Source of the DNA: Arctopsyche grandis
Taxonomy: Eukaryota > Arthropoda > Insecta > Trichoptera > Hydropsychidae
Length of the DNA: 64,000 nucleotides
Reading direction: 5' to 3'
Assembly: GCF_051622035.1 (NCBI RefSeq)
Contig: NC_135359.1
Span: 32,641,501 to 32,705,500, forward strand
Shown: piece after piece, positions 57,645 to 64,000 of the stretch
Layout of the letters: each line of letters begins with the position of its first letter
How positions within the stretch are numbered: position 1 is the stretch's first letter
Translations under genes and position numbers: made by a program
Notes under the pieces: generated by a model
Database searches by the model: none
What the model saw: only the letters and a program-made list of their open reading frames with translations
Told to the model about the DNA's origin: nothing

Positions 57645-59256
57645 TTAAATATAATTCCAGTCTTTTTTTATCATATCGGAAGCTTTCTCTCCGATCATGA
57701 AAACTATGGCGTTGGTGTGACCAGTTGGTATCACAGGCATTATTGAAGCGTCCACAACACGGAGTCCTGAAATGCCGATCACTTTTAGAGTGGGATCTAC
57801 AACTGCCGTAGGATCAGATCTCGGACCCATCTTGACAGTTCCGACCTGGAAAATATAAAATATTATTTGAACATCATAAAATTTTAGTAATTGGGTCTGT
57901 CTTCTAATCTTGGTAGTAAATTTTTTGATTTCATGGAAGCTTCGAATAATTGGGACAGCCTATGTTTCGTTTAGCAAAAGTATTCTCTACCTTTTGAATT
58001 CAGAAATAACGTTTCATTGTGAAATTCTTAGTTTAAAATAGGATAGCTGTAGGGGTTCCAAAAAACCGCCCGAAAGAAAAATCCGGTTTTCGGTTTTTTC
58101 ATACAAATAAAAAGCCGGTTGACCGGTTTCAGAAAATGAAGATATTTTTAAGTTTTAAGTTTGTATCGAAAATAAAATTGTAAATATATTATATTATAGA
58201 AAAAAATAATTCCTAATAAATTAAATTGAGTTATAAACATTATGAACTTTCATAAGGTCATTATTATTACAAATAATAAAATTTGTATTATATATCACAG
58301 CCGTAAAATGAATACGCGCAAATAACTAAAAGATTTAAATAAGCTACTTTCAAGAATATATTAAAAAAAGAATGCCTTTATAGAAAACTAGTCGTGGAAA
58401 CGGAAATAAGAACACTGCTGAGATGAATTTGTTACGCACAACATCGTGTCCGAAAACGTAATGAATTATGAAATATTTCCATCTTTCAAAGTTAATTTTA
58501 CACATGTGTTTTAGCTTAAAACAGCAAAAGCTTGTCGGACCATTGCAATTTTCGGAAAAGGCATATCACATCTTTAAACCATAATAAAAAGTATATTATG
58601 GCACAGCAAGAGAGGTTCTTCGTCCATTACTAAATCTCAAAGCTACCGCTAAGTGCTGTACCTTTTTTTTGTTGTTCAAAGAAATATACGCCTAATCCTT
58701 AAGAAAGTTTAGATATACACATTTTTTTTTTTTGATCTTGCATAGAAATTTTAAATTAATTAAAGAAAACCTTAAAAAGCCGGTTAAACGAGTCAAAAAA
58801 GCAGGTTTTCGGTTTTTTGAAATCGGTCAAAAATCCGGTTTTTCGGTTTCGGTTTAAACCAGCTTCGAAGCCCTAGGATAACTGTATTTGGGACAATTTT
58901 TAAAGCTCATCAACACAATTGAACTGAATTGATCTGTATTGACTTTTCTTGGTTAATTCTACTACTCTATGATCCAGAGAAGAATATTTATATCAATTAT
59001 TTGTAGTAAGAAAATTTAAAATACAAACTAAAAATTTTACAGCATAAACTATATTTTGTCAAAATCTCCATCCCGGTATCGTTTTAAGGATACCATGATA
59101 TTATACCTGATGACTAAGGGTGGACGACACTTGTCTGATGGCACATTCCCAGTACTGATCAGATTCGAACTTCAAGTTTTCACATCCTGGAAAAGGTCTC
59201 CGTTGTAAAGTGGCGTTGAATCGCTTAAATCCTGAAGTTTTCGTCACTTCAACCGC
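57645..59256 (-). CDS. GMC oxidoreductase, last two exons (5' part not in view)
   Basis: A flavin-dependent glucose-methanol-choline family oxidoreductase (glucose dehydrogenase-like), usually about 600 aa and often secreted in insects. Two exons are visible: 59256-59107 ([14 protein letters not shown] ... [16 protein letters not shown]) and 57845-57645 ([18 protein letters not shown] ... MIKKDWNYI, stop). Both join in phase 0 with consensus acceptors (TTTTGCAG, TTTTCCAG). The catalytic His of the HxVGTxKMG motif is present (HQVGT instead of the usual HPVGT), as is the second active-site block TGHTNA. The FAD-binding and substrate domains must lie at higher coordinates; I found no further exon up to 64 kb. 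The intron holds a transposon at about 58,052-58,874. Confidence 0.9.
58052..58874. mobile_element. Transposon remnant with CCGGTTTTCGG subterminal repeats
   Basis: GGGGTTCC at the left and GAAGCCC at the right, with repeated CCGGTTTTCGGTTTTTT motifs near both ends in opposite orientation. TAGGATA(G/A)CTGTA flanks both sides with one mismatch. The layout recalls non-autonomous hAT elements; no transposase domain is readable. It lies within the GMC intron. Confidence 0.6.
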
Positions 59257-59259
59257 CTG

Positions 59260-60775
59260 CAAAAGATATAAGACAAGTATATGCACTTAGATTTTCATAA
59301 TTTGAGATAATTCAAACAGTTTATAGGTGCAAAACTACATGCTATGTACTTGCTACTAATTCCACTTGCGTTGCAAAACTTTGCAACCTTGATCAGCGTC
59401 TCTGGTAGCAGGTATTTCTCGATTAGGCTTTGTGCAATATATGTTTATATGATGTTTCAGTGTAAAAAATAATTCAAGACCATTCTTTGCCCATAAACTA
59501 AATTATAATTTATAACAAAACGAGTTATTAGTTCGAAGATTTCATCTTGAAAGTTTCGTCTTGACTAGAAAAAAAACTTATTTTGAAATCATATTCAACC
59601 ATCTATGATTTCTTTCGTCGTAGCTAGGTAATGCACCAAATCGAAATCATTTATATCCTCAAAACTCCATCAATCGAAACCCACGCAAAATATTGTACTA
59701 ACGAGAACTCGAGTGCAAAAAGTTCCGTGATCGAGATTTTGGTGACATGCGCGATGTCGCATTTTGCGGAATAATCCGTTTGCCATATAAATAGGTCAAA
59801 TTTTGAGAAAAACCTTTCAGAGGGTTAAATTACGAGATTTCATTATTGTTCAAAGATAAATTTAAATATATTTTAAGCATGAAATGGGTAATTTATCAAA
59901 AAACTGACAGCGAATGTGATAAGTAAACTAAAGCTGTTTTTTTATATCATTGTTGGATAAAAATCAAGATGACCTTTCGTTTTAATGAACAAATGGAAAA
60001 CTGGTCTAAAGTTAAGATGATATTTCACACTAAATTATTTTTACAAAGTAATTTTTTTTAACGTATCAAAGGTACATACATATCTTTGAAGTATGCAAAA
60101 GTTGCGAAATTTCCATGGATCAGTGATTTAATGGAAAGTTGGCCACCTTAACACGATTTTGAGTGTGTGCATATGCCCTTTATAATATGTAATAAACACA
60201 ATCAAACAAAATTCTGTTAATTGAACGACTTGTTCGATGGCTTCGATATGATTTTAAAAACGAGTTTTTGTATAAAATTCAATGACCACATTCCTATTAG
60301 CTACATACATATGTATTTGCCATTCTGATGGCAGATACTCATTTTTGCATTGTCGAAAGCCGTTGCCATTGACCGAATAAAGCTACAAATTATGTTATGG
60401 TTAGGCAGAAAAATGTTTCAATAATTAACATCTCAAATATGCAGAAATTTGTAGACTGATTTTTCAATCTGGATTTCGAATGTCGCACGGATTCCACAAG
60501 GCTGATGTAACAGCATAAGTACGATTTTATTGTGAACTCTATTTATAAATTCGTATAAATAAATTGTCTACATAAAAATTCGAAATATATGTATTTATTT
60601 GTATCACGTATTGTATTGTGATTACGATTTCATAGAATCGGAATAGCGAATGGGTATTATACGAGTAGGTACCCATTTGAATTTCAAACAGTCTTTTAAG
60701 TATTAAGTACATAGCTACATATAATGATTTTAAATCAGTTTTTTCAATAGCTCTCACATTGATCGACAACGGGGA
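59260..60775. other. Intron or intergenic sequence of the GMC gene
   Basis: AT-rich. No further GMC exon is recognised. It contains a GGTTCGG-type remnant, listed separately. Confidence 0.4.
59662..59788. mobile_element. GGTTCGG-type MITE, right part
   Basis: AACTCCATCAATCGAAACCC, AATATTGTACTAACGAGAAC and the end GCGGAATAATCCGTTTGCC match the 23,853 copy. The left half is missing. Confidence 0.65.
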
Positions 60776-60780
60776 ATTTA

Positions 60781-61500
60781 TTGATTATTAGCACATTAAT
60801 GTTCGATACAGTTTTAGTAGCTCGCGATCCAACTGACCTACTTAGCAGACTAACACAGCTGGACAGGGAAAGTAGGAAAGTAGAATTAAAAATGAACGTA
60901 GATAAGACCAAACTAATGTTCAATAGCTATTACATGGCATTAGAAGTAGTAAATAATTATTTATATTTAGGTCAAATAATTGACATGTCCGATGATAAAG
61001 ATGAAGAGATAATGAGACGTATGAAATTAGGATGGAGTGCATTTGGACGAATGAATGTTGTTTTTAAATCAAAAATGCCACTCTGTCTGAAGAAAAAGAT
61101 CTTCGATCAATGATGACGTATGGATGTGAAACTTGAACACTGAACGCCAAGATGCTACACAAAGCACAGAGGAAAGACAGAAAGCGAGAAGTATGACAAG
61201 GGTAGAGTATATAGGATATAGTGGATAGAGTAAAGAGATTGAAATGGCAATGGGCGGGCCACGTGGCTAGAAGAATGGACGAAAGGTGGGCAAAAGGATT
61301 GCTTGAATGTTACCCGAGAGAATGCAAAAGGGTAAAAGGAAGATCGCAGGGAAGATGGGTAGACAAAATTAGGAAAATGTGGGGGGGGGGTGAGCTGGAT
61401 GAGAGTTCCATAAAACAGAGACGAGTGGAAGCGTATTGGAGAGGCCTTCATCCAGCAGTGGATGGTGAATGGCTGTAGATGTTGATGATGATGATGAATG
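60781..61500 (+). mobile_element. 5'-truncated RTE-clade LINE
   Basis: The first frame (60,781-61,113) has the end of the reverse transcriptase: MFDTVLVARDPTDL in place of the catalytic FADD motif, then KMNVDKTKLMF, YLYLGQII and KLGWSAFGRMNVVFKSKMP. After frameshifts or small deletions near 61,110-61,220, a second frame gives RLKWQWAGHVARRMDERWAK, RGRSQGRW-like VKGRSQGRWVDKIRK and AYWRGLHPAVDGEW. The element ends in a short GAT repeat (GATGTTGATGATGATGATGA), the usual RTE tail. Inactive. Confidence 0.9.
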
Positions 61501-61967
61501 TTTAAATCTTTAAGTGATCATAGGATATGGTCGCTAAAAATCGTATTTAACTGTCGTTTTCACACATTATACGCTATGAACTAGAGCGTAAATAAAAACA
61601 ATATAAATTTCATACATATTGTAATAAAACCGATTATCCGATTGTTGCATTTTTAATTGAATATTTTATCGAACGGTTACTATAACATTTATTGCATCAA
61701 AAGGTTATGGGCGGCCAAAAAAACATATTTTCAAATGGTATCTAGGTACATACACGCATATTGCACGAGCATAACAAGTTTTAGAACAAAACCAGGGCGT
61801 ATACTGAATAATTGGGAATTTAATGAGCTTACAATAATTACTCTAAATTGCTTAATTTTTAATTATTGCAATTAAAGCGAATTGGAAATTGCGAGTTTTT
61901 TTTTTATATTCAATTTAGATATTTTATGTACAAGAAGATATGTATATGTAGGTATGTATGTACTATG

Positions 61968-62480
61968 GTTTCTGACCCGGGTCGGCCCGGGACAAACATT
62001 CCCGGGAATTCACGGAATTTTTGTTGTCCCGTGTCCCGGGAATTCTTATCTCGAATCCCGGGAATTGAATTTAAAAAAATCTTGAAAATATACAACATTT
62101 TCAAGACTGCACGAAGGGAAATAATAAATCAAATACACAAAGAATTGTAAAATATTCTCAACATCGACTGAAACTGAAAGAGTTTTTTCCATTGCTGGAA
62201 ATTTTTTTACCAAACATAGAAATAGACTTTCAGATTCTCATTTAAATATTTTAGTATTCTTAAGAAGCTACCTTAAATAAGTTTACTTTTATAATTACAT
62301 TTTTTCCAGTTAATAGATATATTACATATGTATTGTTTACTTTTTTATATTTTGTAAATAGATATTTGTTTGTAAATAGATGTTTTTTTACACGTGTCTC
62401 GGGATCCCGGGAATCCTGGGAACGATCCTGGGTTCCGTCTCGTGTCCCGGGAATTGAAAAAGTCCGGGAATACAGAAACC
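61968..62480 (+). mobile_element. hAT element remnant with CCCGGGAAT subterminal motifs
   Basis: A 513-bp element starting GTTTCTGACCCGGG and ending CAGAAACC; termini are inverted and both end regions repeat CCCGGGAAT many times. (G/C)TACTATG flanks both sides, 7 of 8 bases identical. An internal deletion leaves only the tail of the transposase gene. Confidence 0.8.
62158..62280 (+). pseudogene. hAT transposase C-terminal dimerisation segment
   Basis: A 40-codon open remnant: STSTETERVFSIAGNFFTKH, then RNRLSDSHLNILVFLRSYLK and a stop. This is the highly conserved hAT dimerisation block, here without the catalytic part. Bases upstream to about 62,090 are non-homologous or decayed. Confidence 0.85.
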
Positions 62481-62489
62481 CTACTATGT

Positions 62490-63480
62490 ATGTACATATA
62501 CACAATCCAATTGAAGTAAACACCGAGAGCAACTCGCTGAATAAACATGTCTGAATGAATATGAAACACATTATTTAACACGTATAATTCATGTGCTAAA
62601 TCTGATAACAAAAACGCAAATCGCACGGCCTTTAATAAGATACAAATCAGCTAATTGAGTGTATTATATATGATCGTTTGCAAAGTAGCATCGCCCTTGA
62701 CACGCTATTTAAATTTATGATATACATATATATAAATAAATAAATATATGTATACATATCTGGATAAATGTATATTTTTTAATATATTTATTTTTGACAT
62801 TGAAATTGCCGTTTATCAAGTGCAAGAGCATTGGAAAATTGGGAAACGATTCGTCGGGAGGACGAGATCGATTTCACATTGTTCGACTCTTATAATATAT
62901 TTGACCAACTTACCTGAATTGCCTCGATTCGATTGCGTCAAAACAGTTTAAAATTTAAATCAGTGTAGTATAACGCTGTGTGCGTAAAAAGTTCAAATTT
63001 TGATGGTCAAATGCGAGCTAACCGGTTTTGAAACGTTCCGGTGTTGCATAACTGCATTGGAATACGTATACATATGTATATCGACCACATGCAAATCTTG
63101 GTCTTCGGCATATAAATGATAGGTGCTACACACGCGTGTGATCCAAGAAAGTCAATAGCCTTCGATTTGAGGGCTTCTTATACCGTTTGGTATATGTAGT
63201 TGGTTTGAATTTGGGTTCCGATTTACCGGTCCTTAACGGTATCGATTAACCGGTAAATGGCTTAAATCCAATAGAAAGCAGGTATAAAAGTTGAAGCTAA
63301 TCCAAACAAACCCTAGATAACTACCGCCGAGGATTTCAAATTTTGTAAAGGTGTGTTGAGACTCGCTAATATATCTTGCAACAATATAAAATAAACAAAA
63401 GAAGTCTATAAATTAATGTATTTTTCCGAAACTAGTTCCATCTTTTTCATTATTGTTGAAATATAATATTAGCTCACAAT
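62490..63480. other. Intergenic, no gene recognised
   Basis: AT-rich. ACGGTATCGATTAACCGGT-type palindromic motifs near 63,235 may be a transposon end. Nothing else. Confidence 0.4.
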
Positions 63481-63482
63481 CT

Positions 63483-63748
63483 TAATGCCAAGCCACAATC
63501 TAAAATACTCGGCAGCTAGGGATTTCCATCGGGAAATTCTGCTATGGTTATAAATTCAGAAATTCCGGTGTAAACCAATCTTTATAAACGTTGACAAATG
63601 AATGAAACGGATTACACGACCTATGTTCAATGCTACCTGGAAAGGTTTAAAGGTTACATGCTCAAAATACAACGTTTATCGACGTTTTTCAGGCCTATAG
63701 ACTTGTTGGCAAAATGCCGATTGGCATTGGTCAGCATTCAAAGGGCTA
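63483..63748. mobile_element. piggyBac-like MITE, copy 2 (left end truncated)
   Basis: Reads mainly as the reverse complement of 42,155-42,390: GCCAAGCCAC at left, GGGATTTCCATCGGGAAATT, then CAGCATTCAAAGGG at right followed by CTAA. The left CCC terminus is lost. Confidence 0.65.
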
Positions 63749-63756
63749 AAGGAGAG

Positions 63757-63835
63757 CAAGCCAACAAAAATTATTGTCATATTCAAATTCAGTGGGTCAA
63801 ACTTAGTAACGATTGATTAATCTTCGCTCCGGTAA
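63757..63835 (-). mobile_element. End of a foldback element like 49,203-50,124
   Basis: ATTATTGTCATATTCAAATT...GTGGGTCAAACTTAGTAAC...CGCTCCGGTAAG is the complement of the left arm at about 49,226-49,300. Confidence 0.65.
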
Positions 63836-63914
63836 GAAAAAAAAACATGTTTTTTTTGTTATTTAGTGTAATGAATAGAAAAAGGGTTAACTATTGTCCT
63901 ATAAATTTAGTGAG

Positions 63915-63990
63915 CAAATAAAAGGCTGACAATAGAAATTGACAATATTGAACCCATTTTTTTGGGCAAAAGCATCCAGCCCGCTGTTTC
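63915..63990 (-). mobile_element. Partial MITE of the GGCGTTCGATGG family
   Basis: TTGACAATATTGAACCCA and AAAAGCATCCAGCC match the complement of the 8,500 unit's interior and end. It is probably cut by the window edge. Confidence 0.45.
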
Positions 63991-64000
63991 TTAATAATGA

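Overview
The window is insect nuclear DNA. It is AT-rich, has spliced genes with GT-AG introns, and is dense in short transposon copies. The recognisable genes are orthologues of insect single-copy genes: sickie/neuron navigator, PRMT5, mRpL51 and a GMC oxidoreductase. The remains of LINE, SINE, hAT, Harbinger and piggyBac elements fit an insect, perhaps a moth, but I cannot fix the order from sequence alone.

Layout. From 1 to 16 kb I see no gene that I can name, only transposon remnants and AT-rich DNA. At 17,106-18,299 (+) lies a large exon that looks like an alternative start exon of sickie. A ~13.6 kb stretch full of transposons, read here as an intron, follows. Fourteen exons at 31,921-35,944 (+) then encode the C-terminal 977 residues of the neuron navigator, including its AAA-type ATPase. 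PRMT5 lies tail-to-tail with it on the minus strand (38,300-43,365, nine exons, 662 aa, complete). A repeat-poor, strongly A-rich stretch (45.2-49.2 kb) and a 0.9 kb foldback element come before an intronless-CDS C2H2 zinc-finger gene (50,666-51,901, minus). mRpL51 (56,686-57,557, +, four exons, complete, 160 aa) converges on the last two exons of a GMC oxidoreductase (57,645-59,256, minus) whose 5' exons are not in view. The rest, to 64 kb, is mobile DNA.

The genes do not form a pathway: cytoskeleton/axon guidance, arginine methylation, mitochondrial translation and a flavin oxidoreductase are simply neighbours.

The most unusual content is the mobile DNA. (1) A four-unit MITE array at 8,173-8,804 has its units separated by five identical copies of one octamer, GTTATGAC. 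(2) A three-level nest lies at 54.36-55.49 kb: a Harbinger-like element inside an element with 10-bp target duplications, itself inside a GGTTCGG-type MITE; a related uninterrupted copy at 44.9 kb gives the empty site. (3) Two MITEs sit side by side in one target (25.53-25.97 kb). (4) SINEs carry different tRNA-like heads on one body. (5) LINE and SINE 3' ends share a terminal hairpin architecture. (6) A 21-bp minisatellite flips orientation in the middle (52.05-52.31 kb).
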